The position numbers and the translations under genes were made by a program. From positions 1,246,308-1,310,307 of the forward strand of contig ONZQ02000007.1 of the NCBI GenBank assembly GCA_900312665.1: 64,000 nt of DNA, in the 5' to 3' direction. The notes below the pieces were generated by a model. The model did not search any database. It was not told the DNA's origin and worked only from the letters and a program-made list of their open reading frames with translations. The DNA is from Cephalotrichum gorgonifer (Eukaryota > Ascomycota > Sordariomycetes > Microascales > Microascaceae). This document shows, piece after piece, positions 37,369 through 48,172 of the stretch (positions are counted from its first letter, which is position 1; each line of letters begins with the position of its first letter).

Positions 37369-38933
37369 CGCCCAAGCGAGACAAGACCAACGGTGAGGTC
37401 GAGCGACGTGTGGTATCGCAGCTGCTTACCCTCATGGACGGCATGAAGGCGCGCGCCAACGTTGTGGTCATGGCCGCCACTAACCGCCCCAACTCCATCG
37501 ACCCTGCCCTCCGCCGCTTCGGCCGCTTCGACCGCGAGGTCGACATCGGCGTTCCTGACCCGACCGGTCGCCTCGAGATTCTCCAGATTCACACCAAGAA
37601 CATGAAGCTCGCAGATGACGTTGACCTCGAGCAGATCGCTTCCGAGACCCACGGTTACGTCGGCTCTGATGTCGCCGCCCTGTGCTCCGAGGCTGCCATG
37701 CAGCAGATCCGAGAGAAGATGGACCTCATCGACCTCGACGAGGATACCATCGATGCCGAGGTCCTCGACTCGTTGGGTGTCACCATGGAGAACTTCCGGT
37801 ACGCTCTCGGCGTCTCGAACCCGTCGGCCCTCCGCGAGGTCGCGGTCGTCGAGGTGCCCAACGTCCGCTGGGAGGATATCGGTGGTCTCCACACGGTCAA
37901 GCAGGAGCTCATGGAGAGCGTGCAGTACCCCGTCGATCACCCGGAGAAGTTCCTCAAGTTCGGCATGTCCCCGTCTCGTGGTGTCCTCTTCTACGGACCT
38001 CCTGGTACGGGTAAGACGATGTTGGCAAAGGCTGTCGCCAACGAGTGTGCTGCCAACTTCATCTCTGTCAAGGGACCCGAGCTCTTGAGCATGTGGTTCG
38101 GTGAGTCCGAGAGCAACATCCGAGATATCTTCGACAAGGCTCGTGCTGCCGCCCCTTGCATCGTCTTCCTCGACGAGCTGGACTCTATTGCCAAGGCTCG
38201 TGGTGGCGGCAGCGCCGGCGGCGATGCGGGCGGTGCCTCCGACCGTGTTGTCAACCAGCTTCTGACAGGTAAGTTTGAGTTTCTACTGTCTCATTTCCCT
38301 TGATACATTGCCGCCCTAGTGGATTTGTTTAGCTAACGGATCGTAGAAATGGATGGAATGACTTCCAAGAAGAACGTGTTCGTCATTGGCGCGACCAATA
38401 GGCCCGAGCAGCTCGACCCCGCGCTGTGCCGTCCCGGCCGTCTCGACTCCCTCATCTACGTTCCCCTGCCCGACGAGGAGGGCCGCCGCAGCATCCTGGA
38501 GGCGCAGCTGCGCAAGACGCCGGTCGCCGCGGACGTCGACCTCGGCTACATTGCGTCCAAGACGCACGGCTTCTCTGGTGCTGATCTTGGCTTCATCGCG
38601 CAGCGGGCTGTCAAGCTTGCGATCAAGGAGTCCATCACTGCCGACATCAAGCGGACGAAGGACCTGGAGGAGGCCGGAATGGAGCTCGACGACGACGATG
38701 CTGAGGATGTCGTCCCCGAGCTTACCCGCCGCCACTTCGAGGAGGCCATGCAGATGGCGCGCAGGTCCGTCTCGGACGTAGAGATCCGCCGGTACGAGGC
38801 GTTCTCCCAGCAGATGAAGAATGCCGGCCCCGGCGCCTTCTTCAAGTTCCCCCAGGCCGGCGCCGAGGCGGATGCCTCCGCCAGCGGCAACGCCTTTGGT
38901 GATGCCGGGAATGACGACGATCTCTACGAGTAA
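36079..38933 (+). CDS. CDC48: AAA ATPase Cdc48/p97
   Basis: Six exons are 36079-36128, 36218-36245, 36328-36383, 36459-36708, 36771-38268 and 38347-38933, giving 822 residues. Family knowledge: Cdc48 is the hexameric segregase that, with Ufd1-Npl4, extracts ubiquitylated proteins for ERAD, mitochondrial and chromatin quality control. Seen: an N-domain starting ILKKKKKPNQLMVTDATNDD, then two AAA modules. Each has a GPPGTGKT Walker A (about residues 263 and 537) and a Walker B (IIFIDEIDS and IVFLDELDS). The C-terminus ends DDDLYE with the conserved penultimate tyrosine. The 28-base second exon could instead end at 36236 before GTCAAG; I chose GTTCGT because the same donor is used by exon 3 and the product reads AEVKDENDVS. 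KTI12 begins 500 bases downstream on the same strand. Confidence 0.97.
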
Positions 38934-39431
38934 GGGGCGGCGGGCGCTGGATGGCTAATATCACTTGGACGCAGAGTTGGTTTGTGGCCAGGGCCGGGTC
39001 TTTTTTTCTGGTACGATGACGGATGACGGGTGGTTTTAGAAGTCACGTTCTGGCTGTACTGGTAGATGGAGTCTTTTATTTCGAAATTGGTTTCTGTAAA
39101 TCGGTCCGGACTTTTCGTATGCGTGAACATGTGTAACCGTAGAACAATCGCGATGTGACTAACTATTGCGCCGGCGATAGCCAACCATTGGAACATGATT
39201 AAGTACATGTATAGTCAGTATATGTGGTGGTGTTGTGCTGGCTGCCCAAATGCTTTGTGAGGTCATGACGCATCAAACTGAGCCTCTAACTGCCCCGCCC
39301 CCACCAAGAAATATTACATTATTACCACACCACACTACCGCCGTCCCGGACCACAGCCTACAAGATTCTCTCAGTACATTCAATCTATACACGCCGTCAC
39401 CCAACGTCAGGCACCAGAAAGCAAACACGTC
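38934..39431. other. CDC48 3' region and KTI12 promoter
   Basis: This 498-base spacer holds the CDC48 3' UTR and KTI12 promoter. One AAGTACATGTA motif lies at about 39202. No gene is seen. Confidence 0.5.
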
Positions 39432-40602
39432 ATGCCCGTAAGTCCCCCGAATGAAGCCCTTTCCGCCCCGCTATACCAATGCCCTTGATCGCTAACCCGG
39501 ATCGCCAACCCCACAGCTAATCATAGTAACCGGCCTCCCCACGTCGGGCAAGTCCACGCGCGCGAAGCAGCTCTACGACTACCTGACGGCACGCATCTCG
39601 AGCTCTCCCGCCGGCTCGCCGCAGAGCGCCTACCGTGTGCACCTGATCTCGGACGAGACGCTCTCGATACCGCGGAGCGTGTACGACCTGTCGCGGGTGC
39701 CGGAGCACGCGCGGAGCGCGAACGCGGCGGAGAAGGACGCGCGGGCGGCGCTGTACGGGGCGGTGAAGAGGGTGCTGTCGGACCGGGACATCGTGGTGCT
39801 GGACGGGCTGAACTACATCAAGGGGTGGAGGTACCAGCTCTTCTGCGAGGCGAAGGGGGTCAGGACTGGCTGCTGCGTCTTGCAGATCGGGTGTGGGGTT
39901 GACAGGGCGAGGGGGGTGAATGAGGGGAGGTTGAGGAGGAGGGCGCGGGTCGCTGGAGAGGCGGGGGGAGCCGGGGAGGTGGGGGAGAAGAGCGGAGAGG
40001 GCGCCACATTAGAAGGGGAGGGCGCGGAGGGCGCGGAGGGCGCGGAGGGTGCGAAAGCAAAGGAGGAGGAAGAGGACACGGCGGAACCGTACGAGCCCGA
40101 GAACTGGGAGAACCTCGTCTTCCGGTACGAGGAGCCGAACCCCATGACCCGGTGGGACAGCCCCCTCTTCGCGCTCGTGTGGGACGACGACCAGGAGCGG
40201 ACGAGCAGCGTGTTCGACTCCATGTGGGAGGCGGTGGCGGGCGAGGGCAGGAAGGTGGTCAAGCCCAACCTGGCGACGGTGCAGAGGGGGCGGGACGCCT
40301 CGGGGGACTACCTCTACATGCTGGACCGGGAGACGCAGGACATCACGAAGGCGGTGCTGGAGGGGCAGGGCGAGGGCGGCGGGGGGGAGGTCAGGATAGC
40401 GAGAGGGGAGGGCGACGGGGACTTGGTCGTGCACCTGCCCGGGGAGCTAGTGGGCTTCCCGCGGCTGCAGAGGATACGGAGGGCGTTTATAGCGATGACG
40501 AGGGGGGGAATGGGGCTCGAGGGGAAGGGGGGCATGTCGGTTGGTAGGATACGGGAGAGCTTCGTGGGGTACCTGAATGATTCGCTCGAGAGGGACGCGT
40601 AG
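39432..40602 (+). CDS. KTI12: Elongator-associated P-loop protein Kti12
   Basis: Exon 1 is only 39432-39437 (ATGCCC), followed by GTAAGT; exon 2 is 39517-40602. The product is 363 residues. Family knowledge: Kti12 is an ATP-binding, tRNA-stimulated partner of Elongator, needed for wobble-uridine (mcm5/ncm5) tRNA modification. Seen: splicing creates MPLIIVTGLPTSGKST, a P-loop placed exactly where Kti12 has it, near the N-terminus. Further blocks are LISDETLSI, RDIVVLDGLNYIKGWRYQLF, ENLVFRYEEPNPMTRWDSPL and the C-terminal RIRRAFI. The mid-region carries an insertion rich in Gly/Glu/Ala, encoded partly by 9-bp GGCGCGGAG repeats around 40018-40055. The start was chosen because exon 2 lacks an ATG before the P-loop. 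The intron has a GCTAACCC branch-like site. Confidence 0.95.
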
Positions 40603-40972
40603 GTAGGGGAGCCGTGGAGGTAATGGTTTGATATATAAAAGCAAGATACCATTTGAATTTGCCTCGTTACAAAGGTATATAAGTTGGTACGGGGGGGCCT
40701 CCGGTGAGTACGTCCGTCTAGGGTAGAGAGTATGGATAGTTTGTCATACGGCAACGAGATGTGATAGCCACAGCGTCCGGTAAGGTCCACAGGGCTTCGA
40801 ATGACGGTGATACTCGCTAGCTGTTCTAGACATGGCTATTAAATGCAGACATGTGACATAATCCAAGAACCACATATATACCCAAGAACCAACACAATTC
40901 CAAGAAAGAGAGCATCGGGAGAGTAGAAAGCGACGGGCTGGCACAGGGCCAGCCTGAGAAACCAGCCTCCCT
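40603..40972. other. convergent spacer KTI12 / Smr gene
   Basis: These 370 bases between convergent 3' ends hold both 3' UTRs. Nothing else is seen. Confidence 0.5.
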
Positions 40973-42049
40973 TTACATGACCACACAGCACTTGAGGACG
41001 GCGCCGAGGAGGCCGTCGTCTTCGTCCTGCTTCTGCCCGCCATGGTACTGGCCCTGGCCGCCATGATGCTGACCCTGGCCGCCATGGTGCTGGCCCTGCC
41101 CACCATGGTACTGGCCCTGTCCGCCATGGTGCTGACCCTGCCCGCCGAGGTTCACGTAGATCCTCCCCTCGTTCTCCTCGGTGGTGCACCTCAGCCCCAA
41201 CTCCCTGCACAGCTCCTCGACCCTGGGCTTGATCTTCTGGACGTGTCCGGACGAGTGGTTCCCCTTGCCGACGATGACGTGGAGGTGGGAGGCGCCGCGG
41301 GCGGTGTCGGCGCGGATGCGCTCCTCGAGGATGCGCTCGGCCTCCTCGACGAACTGGCCGTGGAGGTCGATGCAGTCGTCCTCGACGCGGCCGGGGGCGT
41401 TGTTCTCGCGGAAGATGAAGTCCGAGGCCTGGCGGTTGTACTCGTCCATCTTGGCGGCGTGGGCCTTGCCGGCGTTGGAGAGGGACTTGGCGCCCGCGCC
41501 GTCGCCGGAGGAGTAGGCGTCTCGGGACTGTTTACCGGGGTGGGGGGCGGCGCCACGTGGGGTTAGTTAACGTGGGAAGGGAGGGGGAGGGGGGAGGGGG
41601 CATGGGGAGAGGTCCAGTGAGGTAGAGAAACGAGGTTGGGGGATGGATGGACTTCGTGGGACGTACCCGCGCAAAGCAATCATTCCGCTTCTCCGCCTCT
41701 TCTCGGGCCAGATCACGGAGGCGGTCGTATTCGGCCTCGATGTCTACGCTTGTGCGGTGGTTGAAGGCTGTTCGGGTGGGACACACAGTCGAGAGTTAGT
41801 GCGCCTACGCATGCAAGTTTCAGTCCGATATAATACCACCTCCCCCCCTTCCTTTTACTTATCGTCCACTTTGTGCACCTCTAATCTCCGCTCCACATAT
41901 AAGGGGATGGTTTGTGCGACGAGAGCGGGGGGACCTTTTCTTCTTCTTCTCGCTCGCAAGGATGAATGGTGCGAGGCTGGCTAGGGGTGGACTATTGTTA
42001 ATCCTTTGGACGTACCTTGACCGCCGAGCCTAGTGAGCGGAATCGCCAT
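40973..42049 (-). CDS. DUF1771-Smr domain protein with CaaX-like C-terminus
   Basis: Minus-strand exons are 42049-42016, 41767-41667 and 41527-40973, giving 229 residues. Both donors are GTACGT and the phases match. Seen: a short N-terminus (MAIPLTRLGGQ), a helical DUF1771 block containing EAEYDRLRDLAREEAEKRN and CFARSRDAYSSGDGAGAKSL, then an Smr domain with DLHGQFVEEAERILEERI and HVIVGKGNHSSGHVQKIKP. Family knowledge: eukaryotic Smr domains bind nucleic acid, and several are RNA endonucleases acting in no-go mRNA decay (Cue2/N4BP2) or relate to MutS2; LHG and GKGNHS are the conserved signatures. Five GGQGQ(H/Y)H heptapeptides follow, encoded by a 21-bp repeat. The protein ends in CCVVM, which fits a CaaX farnesylation signal with an adjacent cysteine for palmitoylation. 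Membrane anchoring is inferred. Confidence 0.9.
41039..41143 (-). repeat. 21-bp coding minisatellite, five units
   Basis: Five 21-bp units within the Smr gene encode GGQGQHH or GGQGQYH heptapeptides. They differ by a few third-position and His/Tyr changes. The unit keeps the reading frame, so copy number can vary without breaking the gene. Confidence 0.9.
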
Positions 42050-43522
42050 TGTGGGCGGTGTTGTTTTGGGGGGGTAGGGAGAACGGGGGAGGGGGGTGAG
42101 CCACGGAATGAGACCTTGATGTGTCTTGGCGGGGGTTTTGGTGGGGGAGGAGCCGCGAGGAGGACGGGAGGTGAGGAGAGAGGAACACGCCTGGGTTTCA
42201 GTCCCTGCTTTCGGTCCCCTGGCGATCGTTGACGTCGTTCGGTGTGGCGACCAATGGCATAGCTCCCAGCACCTGAATCAGGGACAATCAGAGCGTACAA
42301 AGTCCCCACTTGGTTTTCAGCTGGGCTCGGTCGGGCGGGCGGTAGGGGAAGGCATGTCACGTGTTCTGGCGGGTTGGTACTCCATTGTGATTAGAAGGTA
42401 GAAGGAGCCACTCAGAGGCTTCTTGGTCCCGTCCCCCTTTGAAGTGTATGTCTTCGTAGCCTCAGCTCAGACCCGACGGGATTCGACAGCATTCATTCGG
42501 AGATTATACGTCATGTCATATATATAAATATATATGTGTGTGTGTGTGTACCCGTGTAAAAGTATATGCCGAGCCTTTACACTTGCCGTATTGAGAGTGG
42601 TGGCTGGGTGCGGAAGCCGGTGCGGAAGTCTGTGCTTGAGCGAGACAGCCTCCTGCGCCTAGCCGGCTTGGACGATAACTACGACAGGTTGAGGGCACGT
42701 CGGGAAGAGAAAGGCAGGGGGCCGGGCCATCTTGTAAGAGAGCGGATAGGCTTAGGCTCGAGTCCTCTGATCGGACTGGCTTGCGGGCTCCCCTAGGGCA
42801 CTCGGCTCAGCAGGCAAAGGCTGGCGTGCGGAGGTGTCAAAGCCCGGGAGAGAGGAACTAGTGATTCCTTTTACATTTTAGCCAAGGGCGTCGGACTTCC
42901 CGGGGCTACTGCAAACAATAGCGTCAAGAGTCTAACTACCTGGCGTCGTCATTGGTAAGCAGGGCATGTCGTTGCTCAGCACTTGTATTACTCGAATTAG
43001 TATTTTTTTTTGCTACGTTGAGAGCTGATGGTTGGAAGCTGAGAGCTCCTTGCTGGGAGCTGGAAATGGTAGGTAGGCCGAGGTCCTGTGTTATAAGTGG
43101 GATTGTTCCTTCCTTATCGTGTTGCTATGCTGTGCAATGCTATCAAAATAGCTAAGCTAGGAAGGAATTTAAAGACTTCCTTGATAAGAAGAAAAAAAAA
43201 TCTACGATTCCTCGACGAAAGAGTTCTCTCGAAGGGTGTTTTCGCCCGCCGCCCTTGTGGCTGGTATCCGCCTGTCCAATTGCTGTGCCTCTGTCCACCC
43301 GGCGTCGACTAACAGGATTTTCTCCCCTCGTTCTCTGCGCGGTCGAAGTCTCCCAATATTACGGAGTATCGGCTCTACCATTACAAGTACAGTACACTAG
43401 ATCGGGCGGGTTTTAAGCTTCCTATCCCCGAGGGCGGGCACGGGGCATCAGCTGAGCACCCCGTCGGCCTTTTTCTTTCCTTTTTTGTACCACGGGTATT
43501 ATGAGGAAGATCGCCGCAAGCC

Positions 43523-43559
43523 GGGGTTGGGGTTGGGGTTGGGGATTTGGGGGCTGGGG
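43523..43559 (+). other. G-quadruplex motif with (GGGGTT) repeats
   Basis: Four G4 tracts separated by TT loops (43523-43544) are followed by ATTT, G5, CT and G4. Six consecutive G tracts in 37 bases satisfy the strict intramolecular quadruplex pattern on the plus strand. The repeat looks like a ciliate telomere unit and differs from the usual fungal TTAGGG. Confidence 0.85.
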
Positions 43560-45736
43560 ATTTGCAAGGGCGGGAACCCGAGAGCCGGCGTCAGCTCCTT
43601 TCGCGCATACTTCAATGTACTAAAGTACGGACGGCGTGAGTGAACAAACATAAGAGTGCGTGCTCGTATGGTCTCGTACAGGCACGGAGACGGAGACGGG
43701 GACGGGGACAGCTTGCCGAGGGATGGAGTACCATGCTTGTACATACGAGAAAAGAAGAAGGGGGAGCGGTGGTTGGCTCCGCGCCTGAGCTTTGGCCACG
43801 CGCGAGATGAGGATCTGACGGCGCTAGCTCCATGATACTTGGTATTGGAGGCGGCGGGGGCTGGCCCTTGCTTGAATACAAATACTAGTAATAGACACTA
43901 TCACGGGCTAGGTGTTCCGTCCACGAAGAGCGAGGACAGATCCGACATAGCGCAGTCACTAGTACGGAACTTTGGCACTCGCCCGACTTCCACAGACCAA
44001 GCGTAAGTGGTATAACGTCTTGTCCGGTCCACCTCTCTGGCATGAAGAGCCGCCCCGATGCCCATCAGCACAAAGTAGTATAGTACTAGTGTCGCGCCCA
44101 AGCTCGCGCCGGCCAGATACGAGCGCGGGCGCCGGCACGCGAACGCGCACAGGGACGCTACGTCCTCTGGGCAAACGAAACGGAATGAGCACGATGCCAT
44201 ACGCCTGAGGCTCCATGTCCCTCATGTACCTTGCTTGGCCCCACACATCCGCATGCAAAAACCTGCAGCGAGCAAACCTTCGAGAAGAACTAGTTCTGTT
44301 GCGAGAGCCGATGATATGTGGCATGCGAGTACGGATACTAGTCGTACTGCTTGTATACTTCCTATTCATGTAATCAAATCGCCACGCTAGGTAGGGGTCG
44401 TCCCCACTTGCGACTGGCCAGGCCACTCATACTACATTAATGGTTCATGTTGCGACTGGCTAGGGCCCCCGCCGCCCAGCCTGTGTGGGACAGGGACAGC
44501 ATCTATCCACCCGATGTAGTGCGTTGACAGGGGATTTACTTTAATCCCAAGAGCTGCAGTATTTACGAGAACAAACACTACTTGTACGAGTCGCCAAGTG
44601 ATATTGTACTTCGTATGTACGGGTATATTACGGAGTATTCAGTTCCTGTGCAACCACTCCCTGGGAGTAGCATCGGAGTATTTGCACTGTCTTCTGCAGC
44701 TGCTGCATTGTGATCTTAGCCCCTGACTAAAGACGAAAGAAGCAGGAGCCCCACATAACCTCCTCTCAAGCTCCCCTCCCTTCGTCCAATCGAGCACCCG
44801 AATCAGGTGGCGACTTGGTTGCCAATTCCATGGGCTTGGCATCAATTCCCCTTGCTCCCAAAACTAGCTAGCCTCACCAAGCTTTCCAATTCCAAGCAAC
44901 AGACTGATATTACAGCAAGTATACCTGTTCATTACAGGATCGTCGCATACCTTTCCGTATACAAGTACATACATGGAGTACCTGTGCACTTCATCATCAT
45001 CATAATCGTAGGGGCCAGTCTTAGTTGGGGGCCATTTTCCTTTAGTTTCCCGGGCCTGCGGCTCGACGAGTAATTGTAAAGTATGGAGCGTGTTTTTCGT
45101 GTGGGAGAGTGGGAGTCATTCTGGAAGACCTACTTTTGTACGCCAAGATGATCTTCCGCAGGAGCGAATCGCGCCCCCCTTTCCCCCAGGTCTTTCTCCA
45201 TCGCTTGTAAGTGCTGTACTTGTCAGTGGTGATCAGCGACCATGGAATCATTGGAGAGCCCTGAACAGGGTTAGTCTCACCTTCTGTTTTCCCCTTCCCT
45301 CCTCTCGTCCTTCCCACCCACTCTCTCCCGCACGACGGTACGTACTTGGAGCACGCACTTGAACGTAGTATGAGTAGGTAGTATGGTGGGTGGGCTGGCA
45401 TATTGCTCCGTGTCCACGGGGATGCAGGTGGTGTGGGGCCAAATCTCTCCCCCAGGTTGCGGCGCCGTATCATTTGTCGATACCAACGAAATGAAACGGA
45501 AAGTCACCAGGTACTACCGGGGCCCAGGTCCCACTTGGCCCAATATTTGCATATCGTGCAGGAGGCGGGCGGGTATTAACTAGTATCATGTACAAGTACG
45601 GATACCATCATGCAGCCCCTAATTCGGAACAAGCGAGCTGTCATTAGCGTTCTCGGGGGTTTCTTCTCGTTGTTCGGAGTTGTGATGCTTTTTCGTAAAA
45701 TGCGTGTACAAGTACTCGTTGTAATACAACTTTGTT

Positions 45737-45738
<2 letters not shown>

Positions 45739-45774
<36 letters not shown>

Positions 45775-45789
45775 CTTTTTTTTTTTTTT
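45739..45789. repeat. 51-bp poly(T) tract
   Basis: T36, one C, then T14. On the minus strand this is a long A tract that could be the tail of a retroposed element read from the right. No reverse transcriptase or recognisable SINE box was seen next to it. Confidence 0.9.
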
Positions 45790-47600
45790 GCTGTCATCTC
45801 TTCTCGTGGACCTGGCGAGGAACGCCGGGCTTCTCCCAATCGCGCCACCATCGTCGGACACAAACTGGGGAATCCCTCCAAATGCATCAGGGCTTAAACG
45901 GTAACAGCGGGGCCGGGGTTCCCCTCCTCATCGAGCTACCTGAGATGCGACCTGAGGCTCATTCCTGCGAGTAACACTCGTTTGGGAGGTTAAAGTCCCC
46001 GGACGCCGGCGATCCTTCATTCTCTCCCTGACAGGTAACTTGTAATTTGGGGGGATAGTTGAAACCCAAACACGGCAGATTCGCGTTTCGGCCGTTGAAG
46101 GAAGAAACGGGACCAAGCTCCCGGCTATCGGTAGGCGAGCGGAGTAATAGTAGAGGCGACCCGATCCTGGATCACACAATGCAATAGTTCGGTTCGGCTG
46201 TTTTGCTCGGTCGTTTTAATACCGTTTGCATGCAGAGCGGTGTGCAAGGTGCCAGCACCTCACACACTCTCTATTCTCTCCCTCCCTTGCTAGCTTGAGC
46301 GGGCGACAATCAATCAGGGCGCTGGCGAGTCGACTGATCGTATGGATTTGAGTGCCGCGACAGCCACGCATGTGTGTCGCTCGTCTTACACGAGCGACAT
46401 GCCTTGCAGTGGCCGCACCAGCGAAGTACTTGTAAGCATTCCCCGCCGCGAGCCACCGCAAAACCAATATTACTGGTGCTACGATTAAGGTGTGTCCTGG
46501 TCGCTTGGAGTAGTACAAGCACTTTGTACTGAGCGACAATGCTGGAGAAATCGCGCGGGAGAGGAGCCTCTCCTCCCCAGAGGAGCAATTGGCAATCCCC
46601 TGGCCGGGGAGGTCATCGGAGATCGAACGAAGAGCAAAGCAAGAGTGGATGAACCCTTCGAGAAAAGTGATAGAAAATAATTAGAAGAGCAAAAGCGGCC
46701 AGGGTTGGGAGATTTGCAAATCGGAACGAGACGCAAGTCAGGGCGATTTCCAAAACTCGCTTCGGACCTTGCTTGTATTACTTGCAGTGTACAAGCGACT
46801 TTCAGGTGGTGGCCCTTTGGCTGGCTGGGCAATGCGCCGGCAGGGGTCTTCCCTCCCTCCCCACCTCCCCACTACCTTTGTTGTACATAGATGGGCGGGC
46901 CGCTAATACTTGTATTATTACTAGGTATGTACCAGGTTTGGAGTTTTAGAATGAGAGCAGCACCATGCCGTTCCTTGCAGGCCCTGCGTCTGTCCCAGGC
47001 CAGAGCCAAATGGATAATACGACGGGGGCCCCATCCTCCTGAGATTCCCTAATCTACTTACGGAGCACGGAGCACGGAGCAGAGGGGCGACGGCCAAGGT
47101 CTGTAATTTGGCGGGGTACCTCCATTCGGCAAAGCCCGGGGTTACTAGACAGTGTTACTGGATGATAGATACACTGGTTACACATGCAAGGACCCACACT
47201 CCCTCCAATTGCCGTGGGTCTCAGACGCGAGGGAGGTGTATGCCGAGGAGAGATGGGCCAGTCCGGGCTGATCACACTGTAAAGGTACACCCACAGTCCC
47301 GACGCAGGTTCCACCTCCCACGCTCTCTCTCCGCTCGTGCCCCATTCCTCCGCTAACTGAGAAGGTGAGGTGAGGAAGGAATGTCGGGACCCCGGTCGTA
47401 CGCAAGGTCCCTTTTCGCAAGGTCTCTCAATCCACCTTTTTCTCTTCATCCCCTTTCCAAACTCGCCCACCCTCACCCACACCCACCCCCCGTCGCCAAA
47501 CCCTGACCCGGAAAACACAGCCATCTCGCTTCGTTGCGTCGAACCTCAACCTCCTCGCACACCCCGTTCTCCTCTTTCGCCCAATCTATCCAGACGGCGC

Positions 47601-48172
47601 TCATATTTACGTGGCGGTCGAATCGTCATTAATTCCCGATAATCGAGTTTCTGGTTGCAGGTTAGTTTTCGTCCTCTCCGCGCCCTTCGTTCCCAGCATC
47701 CCAGCTCCCAATTCCCGTTTTCCCCCAGCTCGCTTTCTCGCGTCGCATCTCACCTTTCGAACTGAGACTCTCTGTCTCCCTCTGGCCTGCCCAGCTCTAT
47801 CTGCATCTATGCTTTTTCCCTCCCGTCACCGCGACTGGCATCCCTTTCCAGAACCCTGTTTGGTTTTTCAACCTAAGCCCATACCCGCCCCTAGAATCTA
47901 CCACCACTCCCAAATCTATCTATAACCGGGCTTCGCTCCGAACTGCTTGCACCAATCGTTTCATCAACCGTTCCTCCATGCCATTGAACAGCGCTCAATT
48001 ACTCGCTCGGTATCGTTTCTAACAAGGGGGCCATCCATCAGGTCAATTACTGGGTAGTGTCCACGACAGAAACGAACGCGACTCGCGACTTTACGATCTC
48101 CGGATTCGTCCCATTGTTTACATACAACTTAATAATCACCACAGTTCCTCCCGGACGAAACGAACCGCCAAG
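47601..48172 (+). promoter_or_regulatory. probable long pyrimidine-rich leader of gna-1
   Basis: From about 47430 to the G-alpha ATG the plus strand is rich in C and T, as in the leaders of other genes here. There may be an intron in it: a CAG|GTTAGT-like donor occurs near 47660. The transcription start is unknown. Confidence 0.35.

Larger units (their letters stand above)
42050..47600. other. second gene-free stretch
   Basis: About 5.5 kb has no supported gene. It contains a GT microsatellite at about 42535-42550, a GGGGTT repeat with G-quadruplex potential, a GGRGAC hexamer run near 43685-43710, many TACTTGTA and TACGGAGTA motifs, a 51-bp T tract and three ACGGAGC units near 47062. Minus-strand frames at 43901-44426 lack ATG starts or family features. 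Confidence 0.55.

Noticed and set aside
43901..44426. Overlapping minus-strand frames with one hydrophobic segment.
   Set aside because: The longer one starts with GTG and neither shows family-like sequence.
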